Assembly (NCBI GenBank): GCA_020443325.1
Contig: JAGRIK010000165.1
Span: 1-32,903, forward strand
DNA length: 32,903 bases
Direction of reading: 5' to 3'
DNA from: Halioglobus sp.
GTDB taxonomy: Bacteria; Pseudomonadota; Gammaproteobacteria; Pseudomonadales; Halieaceae
Made by a program: the position numbers and the translations under genes. The notes beneath the pieces are model-generated. The model worked only from the letters and a program-made list of their open reading frames with translations, was not told the DNA's origin and searched no databases. Shown here piece by piece: positions 16,915 to 26,278 of the stretch. How positions within the stretch are numbered: position 1 is the stretch's first letter; each line of letters starts with the position of its first letter.

Positions 16915-18000
16915 ATGATGACCAAAGAACGCCAACAGGCATTGTCCAACCTGCTCCGCCCGGCCTCCCCTCCGCGTGAATTGAACAACATCTATACGCC
17001 GGACCAGATCCAGCGACTGCTGGATGTGGTGAGGAAGGACGGCCCCTGGAATTTGATCATCGCGCAGCATTTCGCCTCTGCCGATGAACTGATTGCCACC
17101 ATGTCGGGCGCTTTGCCGGAAGACTTCGAGTTGACCCTGGACATGTTCCTCACCCCCACCTTCCGCGGATTCTACGCCAACTATTCGGCGGCCCTGTACC
17201 CTGAGATCGAGGACTGCTTTTACAACCCGACGTTTCTGGAACATGCCAAAGCGTACTGGGGCGCGAAGTATGCCAAGCCGCAGATGATGCTGTTCAATGT
17301 CAACGGCCCCGCCGGCAATACCGACCCCGGCCATCTCGACTCGCCGAGTTTCCGCGGCGTGCGCTATGAGAACTCACCGACCTGGCTGTGCAGCGTGATG
17401 GGGAAATCCGGCCTGTTCACCGACTACCTGATCAAGATGGCGCAGGTCATCACCTGGTTTTCCCACGACGACGCCAGCGGTTTCACCTACTGGCCGGACG
17501 GTCCGCTGCAAGCGCCGCAACGCCTGCTGCCGCCCATCTACAATCGTGGCGTGGTGGTGCAGAACGAGATGATGTATCACCGCGGCGAGGCGAATGGCCC
17601 TCTGGAACAACAACGCCCTGACGGACTCGAGTTCAGTACCGTATTCTCCGGCGATCCTGCAGACAACGATCACTGGCTGCTCAAGACCGGCGACAGGGTC
17701 ATTGCCCGGCATCATACGGACGAATTGCGCTTTCTCGTGCACTGGTCCGCCGAGGTGTTTGAGGATTTCGCGGAATTGAAGAAAAACATGGATGGCAGCC
17801 ACGACCTCAGCCATGAACAGGCAATCAATATGCTGATCGACGATGCCCGCGCAAAGGGCTTCGCTATCGAAACCCCGTCCGACCCCCTGCATGATGCGAC
17901 GTTTATCCGTGCCATCAATGCAGCCTACGATATCGGCGGCCCCACCAGCTATCCGGACAACGCGCCGGTCACCCCGCTGTATATGCCCGAAGTGGCTTAG
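16915..18000 (+). CDS. Unassigned protein with HxD...H pattern, possible Fe(II)-dependent oxygenase
   Basis: I do not firmly recognise this 361-residue protein. It contains GHLDSPSFRG with His140 and Asp142, and later MMYHRGEANGP with His222. An HxD pair followed about 80 residues later by a His is the usual metal-binding spacing of Fe(II)/2-oxoglutarate oxygenases of the phytanoyl-CoA type. An Arg for 2-oxoglutarate would be expected 10-15 residues after the distal His. Candidates are Arg223, next to the His, and Arg272, rather far, so the cosubstrate is uncertain. Aromatic residues around WFSHDDASGFTYWPDG suggest a hydrophobic pocket. No signal peptide. It follows tetR by 39 bases with AGAGGA before ATG, so it is probably co-transcribed with it. 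It ends 13 bases from the convergent GH106-like gene. Confidence 0.6.
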   Translation: MMTKERQQALSNLLRPASPPRELNNIYTPDQIQRLLDVVRKDGPWNLIIAQHFASADELIATMSGALPEDFELTLDMFLTPTFRGFYANYSAALYPEIEDCFYNPTFLEHAKAYWGAKYAKPQMMLFNVNGPAGNTDPGHLDSPSFRGVRYENSPTWLCSVMGKSGLFTDYLIKMAQVITWFSHDDASGFTYWPDGPLQAPQRLLPPIYNRGVVVQNEMMYHRGEANGPLEQQRPDGLEFSTVFSGDPADNDHWLLKTGDRVIARHHTDELRFLVHWSAEVFEDFAELKKNMDGSHDLSHEQAINMLIDDARAKGFAIETPSDPLHDATFIRAINAAYDIGGPTSYPDNAPVTPLYMPEVA

Positions 18001-18013
18001 CGGCTCCAGTTCA

Positions 18014-21000
18014 TCACCGCACTTCCACCAGTGCTACCGGCCCCATCAGCCCCGCAGCCACCAGTTCGTCGCGGTATACCTCCATGTTGCCGTAGCGCGG
18101 GTCACCCGCGAGAGCGCGGCCGACAAAATCGTTGCGTAGCGGTGCCAGTACCTCAACCTCGATCACATTGTCTCCCGACTTGAGCGACGCCGTGATATCG
18201 ACCACGAAGGGCGGCAGGCTGGCGCGGCCGACCGCGACACCGTTAACCCTGACCAGCGCCGAGCCCTGCACGAGGCCCAAGTCCAGCAGGTAGCGCGCGC
18301 CGGGTTTTTTCTGCGCCAGCGTGAAGCCATGCTGGTAACGGCCCGGGCCCGATGCGTGACGCAGTGCATCCACCTCGCGCCAGTCCGTCAGCGCGAATTT
18401 GCTCGCGTTGAAATCCTCCACGGTGAGTTGCCAGTCCTGCAGGGGCCAGCGTTGTTCACCAGCGCGCACCAGTTCGGCATCAGCGCGCTGCGCAGACAGA
18501 CCGGTCGGCAGCGGCACACCGAGTACGAGGAAGCGGCTTTCGAAGCCAGACAACGTCAGTTCCAGTTGACCCTCTGCAGCGTCCACTGGCCAAGCGGCAC
18601 CGGAGAGTGCATCGAACCACCACAACGGCGTATCGGCCGCAAGATGCAGTTGCAACTGTAGAGCCTCGTCCTGCGCCGATTGATTAGCGAGGAAGTGAAT
18701 CTCGCTGCCGTCCGCCAACAGGCGACGATAGCGTTTGATCGCACTGCTGTGCTGGTAGCGCACCGGCTCCTGCGGCAGCTCGGCCAGCGCCTCCCGCCAC
18801 GCCTGCGGCATCATGTCGAGCTCGCGTGCGCCGCTGGCCAGCAGCGCGGTTACGCCCGCGCGCACGGCGGCGTCACCATTGGCGGCATCCTTAAAACCCG
18901 GTTGTCGATACGGCTGCTCGCCGCTTAAAAATATCGGCGTTCCGCCCTGCGCCATGCGCTGTAAAGTGGATAGCGTGTCGCGCTCGATGGCCTCGATATT
19001 CGGCAGAACAATTGCGGCATAGCTGCCGCCAGAGGCAGTGAGCCTGCCATCGGCCAGCTTACCGGATTGCAGCGCGTGGTCGTTCACCCAGCCCCAGCTG
19101 ATGCCATTGCGATCCAGTTCCTGTAACAACGGTTGCACGGCATTCACCCACGCCACGCGCGCGTCCTGCTCGTGTGGCGGCATGCTGACCAGCTTCCCGA
19201 GCATTTCGCGGCCCGATTGCAACAGTGCATTTTCACTGGCGACACCGGGCGGGTCGGCATCAGGCAGGCCACCCTCAAGCAGTGTCTCAATGCTACCCTC
19301 TCCCCCACTGAACCCGTGGAAGCCCAGGAACGGGTAGTAGATCAGCACATCTACCGCCGGGCTGCCCTGCCGCAAGAGGTTCTGGCTGCGCGCAATATAA
19401 CTGTTCAGGTCTGGCACATCCGGCCACAGGGCACTGTTGCCAGGGGACACGTTACTCGAAAAATGCGCCGGGTTGTCACGACCGGTAAAGGGCGCCCAGC
19501 CCTCTTCGCCGAACGGACTGGGATCACCGCCGCGAAAAGGATAGGGCGTACCGTGGTAGACAATGTGGTTAATGCCGTTCAGAAACAACTTGTCCGCTGC
19601 GATTTTGAGGCGACGGGCAGCGGGCGCGTAATCGCGATTGATCCATACGAAGGACTCGGCGCTGACCAACGGGCGGCCGTATAGCGCCGCAGCGGAGGAC
19701 GCGAATTTCAGGCCGGCGTCCGAGCCACCCGCCCACAACTGTTCAGTTTCCGGGATGGTGTTCGCCCCCAGGGCGCGGATAATATCAAGATCCATGCCGT
19801 AGCTCTGGCCGCGCGAAGCCAGCCCGCGCGCTTGCGCCCAGTTTGCCGAGGTTTCCACGAACCGCTCGATCATCAGGTCGGACAAGGTCAGCTGGTAGTC
19901 GTGCCGGATGCGGTCATCCAGTGGCGTGATCTGGAACTCCGGCGCAGCGTGCACGCCGAGCAGTTCCCTGACATAAAAGTTGTCCACACCTTCGATATAT
20001 ACCGCAGGCAGGTATGGCGCCAGATCGTATCCCCGGCGCGCCTGAAACTCCGGCAGGATGTCCTCCACTGACATTCGCCGCAGCCGGAATTCGAGGCTGT
20101 CATTGAAGAAGCCCCGCAAACCCTTGCCGTACAGTGTCGGAAGGCCGGTGCGCTCGCCAAATGCGTACTCGTAGTGGCCAATCACCTGGGGCTTTCGCAG
20201 GTGATCGACCACGAAGCCCTGAGGTTTTTGCGCAGCGCCCATCGGCGCCTCACCCGAGGGTAGCAGGTAACTGGCGATTATCGTCCAGTCGCCCTCCGGC
20301 GGCGCCCAATGCAGCACGCCGTCCTGCATGTACTGCGTCACTACCTGCACTGAATCCGGGTCCAGCGTCACTGTATCGTCCACGTTGTAAGGGTTCCACG
20401 CATGCTCACCGGCAAGGCGCTTTGCGGCAGTCACGCTCAGCAGGCGCGCATGGTCGGCGGCAAAGTTGGTAAAATCCGCGCCAGAAAATTCCGTCATGCC
20501 GAACATGTATTCACCGAGGCCCGGGGTCGGTCGCGGCAGGGGCACGGTGAGGGCTTTGCCGTTGCTACCGGAGAGCACCATCTCCGCATAGGCAAGAATC
20601 GTCAAACTGTCTTGCAGGTTCACTTCCGGCCCGCCCGGCGGCCAGCCGCTAAAGTGCGTCAGGTCCACCTGCAGGCCCAGCCTGTCCGCCGTGGCGATGC
20701 CCGCGCGGAGAATGTCGTAATAGGCCGGTGTATCGAAACTGTAAATTCGCTCCCAGATCGCGGGGTCCTCCACCGGAATCAGGCCGCTGACAAAGGGCTG
20801 TATTTCGACGCCGCCGAAACCGGATTGGTCGAGCAGCACGAGTTGCGCGTCTACAGTTGCGGCATCGACGGCGCCACCCGGCCACCACCAGCGTGTCCAG
20901 GGGCGCGCGGATTTGGGTGGCGAGGTGATAGCTTCCCAGGAAAAGGCCGGTGCCTGTGCCGGCTCGCCCTGCAGTGCTGGCGGCGGCGCCGTATCGGCAT

Positions 21001-21175
21001 AACTGGCGATACTTGGCTGCCCCGCGGGGTCGGGCGGCGGTGTGAGGAAATCGCCGATACTCACCTTCAGCCAGATGGCAGCACCAACGAGTAGCACCAG
21101 CACAAGTGCCAGCAGCGAACCGACAATCATAGCAATGCGTTTGGTCACACGACCTTCGCGGTTCTTGGTGTTCAT
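18014..21175 (-). CDS. Membrane-anchored GH106-like glycoside hydrolase (alpha-L-rhamnosidase type)
   Basis: The 1053-residue protein starts with a basic tail and one transmembrane helix (about 13-36) without a clear cleavage site, followed by a Pro-rich linker, so the catalytic part should face the periplasm. The sequence then follows the GH106 pattern: PWTRWWWPGGAV (92-103), GFGGVEIQPF (119-128), the TIM-barrel strand LQVDLTHFSGWPPGG (168-182), IPETE (474-478) and VSAESF around Glu507, which offer candidate acidic catalytic residues. The last 130 residues (GARYLLDLGLVQGSALVRVN onward) look like a galactose-binding beta-sandwich. The known family removes alpha-L-rhamnose from complex glycans or glycosides. 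The start codon directly follows the ThuA stop (TAG-ATG), so translation is coupled. It is the last gene of the long minus-strand unit. Confidence 0.8.
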   Translation of the reverse strand: MNTKNREGRVTKRIAMIVGSLLALVLVLLVGAAIWLKVSIGDFLTPPPDPAGQPSIASYADTAPPPALQGEPAQAPAFSWEAITSPPKSARPWTRWWWPGGAVDAATVDAQLVLLDQSGFGGVEIQPFVSGLIPVEDPAIWERIYSFDTPAYYDILRAGIATADRLGLQVDLTHFSGWPPGGPEVNLQDSLTILAYAEMVLSGSNGKALTVPLPRPTPGLGEYMFGMTEFSGADFTNFAADHARLLSVTAAKRLAGEHAWNPYNVDDTVTLDPDSVQVVTQYMQDGVLHWAPPEGDWTIIASYLLPSGEAPMGAAQKPQGFVVDHLRKPQVIGHYEYAFGERTGLPTLYGKGLRGFFNDSLEFRLRRMSVEDILPEFQARRGYDLAPYLPAVYIEGVDNFYVRELLGVHAAPEFQITPLDDRIRHDYQLTLSDLMIERFVETSANWAQARGLASRGQSYGMDLDIIRALGANTIPETEQLWAGGSDAGLKFASSAAALYGRPLVSAESFVWINRDYAPAARRLKIAADKLFLNGINHIVYHGTPYPFRGGDPSPFGEEGWAPFTGRDNPAHFSSNVSPGNSALWPDVPDLNSYIARSQNLLRQGSPAVDVLIYYPFLGFHGFSGGEGSIETLLEGGLPDADPPGVASENALLQSGREMLGKLVSMPPHEQDARVAWVNAVQPLLQELDRNGISWGWVNDHALQSGKLADGRLTASGGSYAAIVLPNIEAIERDTLSTLQRMAQGGTPIFLSGEQPYRQPGFKDAANGDAAVRAGVTALLASGARELDMMPQAWREALAELPQEPVRYQHSSAIKRYRRLLADGSEIHFLANQSAQDEALQLQLHLAADTPLWWFDALSGAAWPVDAAEGQLELTLSGFESRFLVLGVPLPTGLSAQRADAELVRAGEQRWPLQDWQLTVEDFNASKFALTDWREVDALRHASGPGRYQHGFTLAQKKPGARYLLDLGLVQGSALVRVNGVAVGRASLPPFVVDITASLKSGDNVIEVEVLAPLRNDFVGRALAGDPRYGNMEVYRDELVAAGLMGPVALVEVR

Positions 21176-22048
21176 CTATTGCTCCTGTTCGCCGATCGCC
21201 CAGCGCATGGCCCCGCTGAGTAATTGCTGGTACTCGGGCAACGCGTAGGTGTCTGGACGGTGGCCAATGGCTGAATAAAACACGCGGCCCTGCCCCAGCT
21301 GATGGCGCCACACCAGCGGGTGCTCGCCGATCATCCGGTCCATCCAACCCGCCATCCATCCCGATGTGGTTTCACCGTATGTGATGTAAGAGTCTTCGTC
21401 GATGGTCAGCAGAATTTCATAGCCCTTGTCGCGAGGATTGGAAGCGAAGGCGTACCACTCCTCGGAGGCCACTGTCCACGGCGAGGGCAGGTGTTCGGTG
21501 ATCGGCATTCCGGGGACGGCCACCTGCAGCTCGGCGTCCTGGAACTGCGGGTCCATCGTGTGTCCGACAAACTGCGCGCCCAGCAGGGTGTCGACATACC
21601 ACGGCCACTGGTAAGACGTATCACCACCGGAACCGTGCACCCCGACCCAACCGCCACCGCCCTCCAGCCACTGCTTCATGGAGTCACGCTGCGCCGCAGT
21701 GAGCACATCGCCGGAAACGTTATTCCACACCACCAGTTGAAATTTTCGCAGCACATCCGGGTTGTGCACCGCAGCGTTGTCGGTGACGAAGACATCCCAG
21801 CCCTGTGCCCGTGCAAGTTGCGAAAAGACTTCATCCGCCACCGGAATTGCATCCTTGTGAACGAATCCGTTGGTCTTGTTGAAAATCAACACTGCGGGAC
21901 GCGTGAATGCCGGTATCACCGGTGGCTCTGTCTCGTAATCGTGGGAGGGGATGATGCCGATAGACTTGAAGTAAAGGTACATGCCGCCCGCAGTCATCAG
22001 GACCACGGCCAGCAAGCTCAGCAAAGACAGTTTCAACCAACGGGGCAT
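21176..22048 (-). CDS. Membrane-anchored ThuA-domain protein
   Basis: The 290-residue protein has an N-terminal transmembrane helix (about 7-27) and then a ThuA (trehalose-utilisation, class I amidotransferase-like) domain. Visible parts are AVLIFNKTNGFVHKDAIP, LVVWNNVSGDVL, the GGGGWVGVHG loop, EEWYAF, and the final HPLVWRH with GRVFYSAIGHR. ThuA-type domains occur with sugar dehydrogenases and in 3-keto-sugar metabolism. The open frame extends to 22384, but ATG 22048 is preceded by AAGGAG and starts the membrane segment, which decides the start. It lies 16 bases after the unrecognised secreted protein gene and abuts the GH106-like gene. It is the second ThuA domain in this operon. Confidence 0.9.
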   Translation of the reverse strand: MPRWLKLSLLSLLAVVLMTAGGMYLYFKSIGIIPSHDYETEPPVIPAFTRPAVLIFNKTNGFVHKDAIPVADEVFSQLARAQGWDVFVTDNAAVHNPDVLRKFQLVVWNNVSGDVLTAAQRDSMKQWLEGGGGWVGVHGSGGDTSYQWPWYVDTLLGAQFVGHTMDPQFQDAELQVAVPGMPITEHLPSPWTVASEEWYAFASNPRDKGYEILLTIDEDSYITYGETTSGWMAGWMDRMIGEHPLVWRHQLGQGRVFYSAIGHRPDTYALPEYQQLLSGAMRWAIGEQEQ

Positions 22049-22064
22049 AATGCAATTCTCCTTG

Positions 22065-23216
22065 TCAGGGTGATGGCTGCGCATCCAGCACGAATGCGGG
22101 CACGCCGCGCAGACTGAACAGTACCGATATCGAGCGGCAATTACCCGTGGCAGGATCGGGATGACCATCGGCCAGACGTTGCACCGCGTAGTACTTGCCG
22201 GGACACGTGTAACCGTGAGCGTCCGCCGCGGGCTTGCCAGAGGAGAGACCGGTGCGGTCCTGAATACGAATAGCGGCGTGCGCCAGCGATTCAATATCCC
22301 AGTAACCGGCGAGGTATCCGCTGGCAACACCGGTGGCGGGGTCCAGTTCCAGCCGCAAACGCGCGTCGCGCAAATATAGCTCACTGTCCAGGCGCTGGGC
22401 CGCCTGAATGATGCGCAGGTCGAAGCGATCCGTGGTCAGCACACCATCGTGCAACTGACCGCGCGCGACATTGTGAAAGCGTTCCTCCGCCGCCACCGGC
22501 AGCGAGGCCCAGGCCAGCGGTTTCCCGTCGGTGCCGATAGTCACGGGCTCGCGGCTGGAATAGATCCCCACCTCAACCGCCTCGCCAGCATCCGAGGCGC
22601 TGGCGTCGACGGACAGCAGGATCGTCATACTGCCGTCGAGAATCGCTGAATCGGCAAACGCCGCCGCCAGGCCCTCAGGCTGGTAGCCGCGGACACAGCC
22701 CATCACCCGCCAGTACTGGTTGTCGATCGTGCGGTGCTCCAATTCGGCGGCGAATGCCTCCGGGGCTGGACACTGGCTGGGCAACTGTTCGCGCTCAGAC
22801 AGCGAACCGTCAGCTTCCATACGCAACATCGCAAGTGGACGTTCGATCGTGCGCATGCCCGGGTCCGGGAGAGCGGCAGGGTTGGCGCAGGGGTCTTGCG
22901 CGGGATCGTCGTAGTACCACGGCGCCAGCGCCTGCTGCAGCATCTGGGGGTCTTTTTCATACGGTAACCGCTCTTCGGGCGGAAGACTTGCGAGGAAGCG
23001 CTGAGAATAGCCCTCGTTAAATCCATCGGGACAATCCTCGGGGCCGGCACCGGGTATCACCAGGCGAAACTCGGTGAGCACGTACCCGCTCGTCTGACCG
23101 GACAACCCGGCATCGGCGATTCCCGCAGCGTGCGCGGGGGTGATACCCACCGACACAAACCCGAGGATGGCGCATTGTAGAGCGAATAACGCCACCGTGT
23201 TGCGTACGTTGATCAT
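22065..23216 (-). CDS. Unrecognised secreted protein in the DUF1552/ThuA operon
   Basis: The 383-residue product has a Sec signal peptide (MINVRNTVALFALQCAILGF, probable cleavage after AHA near residue 30). I do not recognise the mature part. It contains spaced cysteines, in DCPDGFNEGY, DPCANPA, SQCPAPEA, MGCVRGY, YTCPGKYY and GNCRSIS, suggesting periplasmic disulfides. It also has beta-strand-rich segments such as DSELYLRDARLRLELD and a GYLAGYWDIESL stretch. There is no CxxCH heme motif. Its ATG overlaps the stop of the DUF1552 gene by one base (TGATG; a GTG lies one codon earlier, with GAGGTG upstream), so it is made together with that protein. The role is unknown; location and coupling suggest a partner in the periplasmic DUF1552/DUF1592 system. 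Confidence 0.8.
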   Translation of the reverse strand: MINVRNTVALFALQCAILGFVSVGITPAHAAGIADAGLSGQTSGYVLTEFRLVIPGAGPEDCPDGFNEGYSQRFLASLPPEERLPYEKDPQMLQQALAPWYYDDPAQDPCANPAALPDPGMRTIERPLAMLRMEADGSLSEREQLPSQCPAPEAFAAELEHRTIDNQYWRVMGCVRGYQPEGLAAAFADSAILDGSMTILLSVDASASDAGEAVEVGIYSSREPVTIGTDGKPLAWASLPVAAEERFHNVARGQLHDGVLTTDRFDLRIIQAAQRLDSELYLRDARLRLELDPATGVASGYLAGYWDIESLAHAAIRIQDRTGLSSGKPAADAHGYTCPGKYYAVQRLADGHPDPATGNCRSISVLFSLRGVPAFVLDAQPSP

Positions 23217-24556
23217 CACGTGAGCACCTCAGTCACCGGGCGCTGCGTTTCCATGGAGCCGGTGCCCCAGCTTTCGATGGACAAGCCCATCGCCTGCTGT
23301 ACGCTGAGGCCAACGCGGGACACCGGATCGCCGTTGCCCTTGATATGCAAACCGGTGCGAACGCGTCCGCCAGCCTGCCCCGCCAGCATCAGCGGCATTC
23401 CCGTCACGTCGTGCGTCTTGGCCAGGGAGGTTTCTGAATGCGCCAGCACCAGGCTGTTGTCGAGCAGCGTGCCCTCGCCCTCCGATACGTCCTTGAGAAT
23501 GGCCAGGAATTCACTGAACGCGGCCATGCTGCGCTCCACAAACCAGGTCGATTGCGGCTGGTAGCCCAGCGCATTGTCTACCGGCTCCTCGTGCGTGAGC
23601 TGGTGATGGTCCGCACTGCTCCCCGCGCGGCGCAGTTTGGAGGCACCCGGCGAGAACACGACGTTGAACACCTTGGTCTGATTGCAAGCCAGCGCTAGCG
23701 CCAGCAGCCGTGCGAGCACCCGGTGGTTGGCCTCGACCGTCTCGATCTCCGTACCCTGAGGCATCTCTCCAGGCGCCTTCGGTACCACACAGCTTGCCAG
23801 CGGTTCGGGCTGGCGCAGCATGATTTCCAGTTGCTGTTCGCTCTGTCGCACGGACGTAAAGTACTGGTCCAGCCGCGCCCGGTCGCGGCCGCTCACCGCG
23901 CGCATCAGCCGCTGGCGATCCTCCTTCACTGCGGACAATACACTCTGGCGCATCATCAGTGCCGGGTCGGGCGTAAACGTCGCGGCGTTCGGGTCCTGAA
24001 AGCCGCTGCCGAAGATGCGTTGGTAGAACGCCACTGGCGAGACTTCCGCCGCATTGATGACACTGGTGCTGCGCCGGCTGTAACTGTGGCGGGGATCACC
24101 ACAGGCGGCGATCTCCAGCGAGCGGAAACGCGTGCCGGCACCCACAGCGTCGGCAATCAACACATCGAGACTGGGGCTGGCGAATTCGTCCGGCACCAGC
24201 GGTGCGTTTCCGGTGAGGGTGCCCACCACTCCGCTGCTGTGTACCTGATTCGGCCGCCCATCGAGATCGACGTTGAAGCCGCTGAGTACAGTAAGCTGCG
24301 GACGGTGTGGAGCCAGCACTTCCAGTTCTGGCGTCAGTGCGAAGTCTGCCCCTTCCACTGCGGGATTCCAGCGCTCGGGCGTCATGCCACAGCCCCAGAA
24401 CCAGGTACCGAAGCGCAGCGGCAGCGGACCGCCGGCAGCCAGTGCGGTGCCGTTGCCATTGAGAAACACATCCAGTAACGGCAAGCCCACGCCGACCACC
24501 GAGCCCTGGAATATACCGCGCAATACAGCGCGGCGTGAGAATCGTTTCGAAGTCAT
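23216..24556 (-). CDS. DUF1552 protein with Tat signal
   Basis: The 446-residue protein begins with SRRAVLRG (7-14), a twin-arginine signal, then a hydrophobic stretch and a cleavage region near ALAAGG, so it should be folded in the cytoplasm and exported to the periplasm. The mature sequence matches the DUF1552 pattern: LRFGTWFWGCGMTPERW, TVLSGFNVDLDG, SSGVVGTLTGNAP, SLDVLIAD, then DHHQLTHEEP and VLAHSETSLAKTHD. This family is related to the DUF1501/alkaline-phosphatase-like fold and is nearly always next to DUF1592-group genes. Its reaction is not known. The frame extends to 24664, but ATG 24556 with GAGGAAA gives the Tat motif at the right distance. It lies 10 bases from the DUF1592-group stop, and that stop overlaps its ribosome-binding site. 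Confidence 0.9.
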   Translation of the reverse strand: MTSKRFSRRAVLRGIFQGSVVGVGLPLLDVFLNGNGTALAAGGPLPLRFGTWFWGCGMTPERWNPAVEGADFALTPELEVLAPHRPQLTVLSGFNVDLDGRPNQVHSSGVVGTLTGNAPLVPDEFASPSLDVLIADAVGAGTRFRSLEIAACGDPRHSYSRRSTSVINAAEVSPVAFYQRIFGSGFQDPNAATFTPDPALMMRQSVLSAVKEDRQRLMRAVSGRDRARLDQYFTSVRQSEQQLEIMLRQPEPLASCVVPKAPGEMPQGTEIETVEANHRVLARLLALALACNQTKVFNVVFSPGASKLRRAGSSADHHQLTHEEPVDNALGYQPQSTWFVERSMAAFSEFLAILKDVSEGEGTLLDNSLVLAHSETSLAKTHDVTGMPLMLAGQAGGRVRTGLHIKGNGDPVSRVGLSVQQAMGLSIESWGTGSMETQRPVTEVLT

Positions 24557-24566
24557 GGCTTTTTCC

Positions 24567-26201
24567 TCATGCGTCCTGGTCGACCGGCGTGGATACCGCG
24601 TAAAAGTCTTCACTCGTGGCGATCTGTTGCAGCAGGTCGCGCAGACGATAACCCGAGGCGGCAAAGTGCGCCGTCAGAGACTCGAGCAACGTGCGCTGCA
24701 CGGAGGCGTCCTGCGGCCCGCCAGCATATCGGTACACCGTATCCACCAGGCATTCCGGTACACGCCGATGCTCGCTCAACGCCTGCCCGAGTCCTTTCGC
24801 GCCGGCAAATTTCCGGCCGTCCAGTTCACCACTGACATCGATCACATGACCGTTCTCGCGCGTGCGGTACATACCGACCCCGTCAAACTGCTCCAGCGTG
24901 AGACCAATCGGGTCCATCAGGTGATGACAGCCGGCGCAGACAGGTTCACTGCGGTGCCGCGTGAGCCGTTCGCGCGCGGTCGCTTCCACCGCAAACCCCT
25001 CCTCCAGCGTGAAGTCCACATCCGCCGGCGGCGGCGGCACGGTCTGGCAGAGAAACGTCTCGCGCACGAACAGGCCGCGCAGCGTAGGGGAACTGCTGCC
25101 CGCATGCGCGTGCAACGACAACAGGCTGGCCTGGCTCAGCAGGCCGCCGCGCGCAGAGGCCTCGCTGAAGCGATAAGCGTCCCACCCCTGCGGTGACGTC
25201 ACCGGCACGGTGTACACCATGCCCAGCTGCCGCTCCATTGGCATCGATTCCCGCGTAAACACGTCGCGGTAGTCAGCGTTTTCCACCAGGAGGTGTTGTA
25301 TCAGTGTCTGTAAAGTCTGCTCCTGCATCGCCTGTGCCACCGTGCTGGTGAACACCGGATACAGTTCGACATCCTTGGACAGCTCCCCGAACGTATCGAA
25401 ACGCAACATATCCGCAAACAGACTGCGCATGCCGGTCTCCAACCTCGGGGATGCCAGCAGCCGCGCAACCTGGCGACGCAGGCCCTCTGGATCGTGCAGT
25501 TCCCCACGCTGCGCTGCGACCAGCAATTGGGCGTCAGGTGTAGTGTTCCAGAGGAAGTAGCTCAAGCGCGCCGCCTTGCTGTAGGCGTTAAGGCGCGATT
25601 GCCCCAGGGACTGTGGGTCCGGCTCAACCGACTCGATGCGGAACAGGAATTCAGGTGACGTCAGCAGGCTGGCGAGTGCGTATTGCAGGCCTTCTTGGAC
25701 TGTGCCACCCACCGCGATCACCTGCGCGACAACATCCAGCCGCGACGCCAGTTCGTCTTCCGTCAGTGGCCGGCGAAACAGCTTTTCACCGTAGCCTGCG
25801 AGGAAGAACTGGATGCAGGGATCGTGGTGCGGGCTGTCCCCGTTCGGTTCACAGCTCAGGTATTGGCCCCGCAACTGCTCGCCGAGCACCTGCTCGGCAA
25901 TGCCGCGTCCCATCTGGTCGTATTGCTCGAAGCCCGAAGGCGACACACTGGCCCACGCGCTGCCTGCCGCGAGTAGACGATCGCGCCGGTAATCGGGTTC
26001 GAAGCGGCCGTAGATACGCACGCTGTCACCAAAAATATCCGCGATACTTTGTCGGTACTGGGATTGCGTTAGCCGGTACATCGCAACGATGGCGTCCCTC
26101 GCCTGCGCTTGTTGCGTCGCCGGCACCGCCGCGGGCGTGCTGGCACCCCACAGGACGAGGCACAGGAGCAGCAGTATCCGGTGGTAGTTGACATCAGGCA
26201 T
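24567..26201 (-). CDS. DUF1592/DUF1588-group protein with one heme c motif
   Basis: The 544-residue protein has a Sec signal peptide (about 1-24) and then the planctomycete-type string of domains. These are a DUF1587-like start (YRLTQSQYRQSIADIFG, about 42-58), a DUF1595-like part (FLAGYGEKLFRRPLTEDEL), DUF1592 (YSKAARLSYFLWNTTPDAQL), DUF1588 (GGLLSQASLLSLHAHAGSSS) and a C-terminal DUF1585-like segment. CAGCH at 422-426, within the DUF1588 part, can bind one covalent heme, so the protein is probably a periplasmic redox partner. It lacks a separate N-terminal cytochrome domain. The next gene downstream encodes DUF1552, the standard partner. The enzyme reaction of this group is not established; pairing here with a sugar-dehydrogenase fusion suggests electron transfer during substrate oxidation. 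Confidence 0.9.
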   Translation of the reverse strand: MPDVNYHRILLLLCLVLWGASTPAAVPATQQAQARDAIVAMYRLTQSQYRQSIADIFGDSVRIYGRFEPDYRRDRLLAAGSAWASVSPSGFEQYDQMGRGIAEQVLGEQLRGQYLSCEPNGDSPHHDPCIQFFLAGYGEKLFRRPLTEDELASRLDVVAQVIAVGGTVQEGLQYALASLLTSPEFLFRIESVEPDPQSLGQSRLNAYSKAARLSYFLWNTTPDAQLLVAAQRGELHDPEGLRRQVARLLASPRLETGMRSLFADMLRFDTFGELSKDVELYPVFTSTVAQAMQEQTLQTLIQHLLVENADYRDVFTRESMPMERQLGMVYTVPVTSPQGWDAYRFSEASARGGLLSQASLLSLHAHAGSSSPTLRGLFVRETFLCQTVPPPPADVDFTLEEGFAVEATARERLTRHRSEPVCAGCHHLMDPIGLTLEQFDGVGMYRTRENGHVIDVSGELDGRKFAGAKGLGQALSEHRRVPECLVDTVYRYAGGPQDASVQRTLLESLTAHFAASGYRLRDLLQQIATSEDFYAVSTPVDQDA

Positions 26202-26278
26202 TGTCGTAAGTCCTTACATATATCATGACGCATGCCCTCCGATACCGTAGTGGCAATATCCTTCTGGCAGCCACGCGC

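Noticed and set aside
26206-26217. GTAAGTCCTTAC inverted repeat before the DUF1592-group gene as a further TetR operator
   Set aside because: The half-sites point the opposite way from CTTAT-N2-ATAAG, and the AAGGAC within it is the gene's likely ribosome-binding site, so chance is the simpler explanation.
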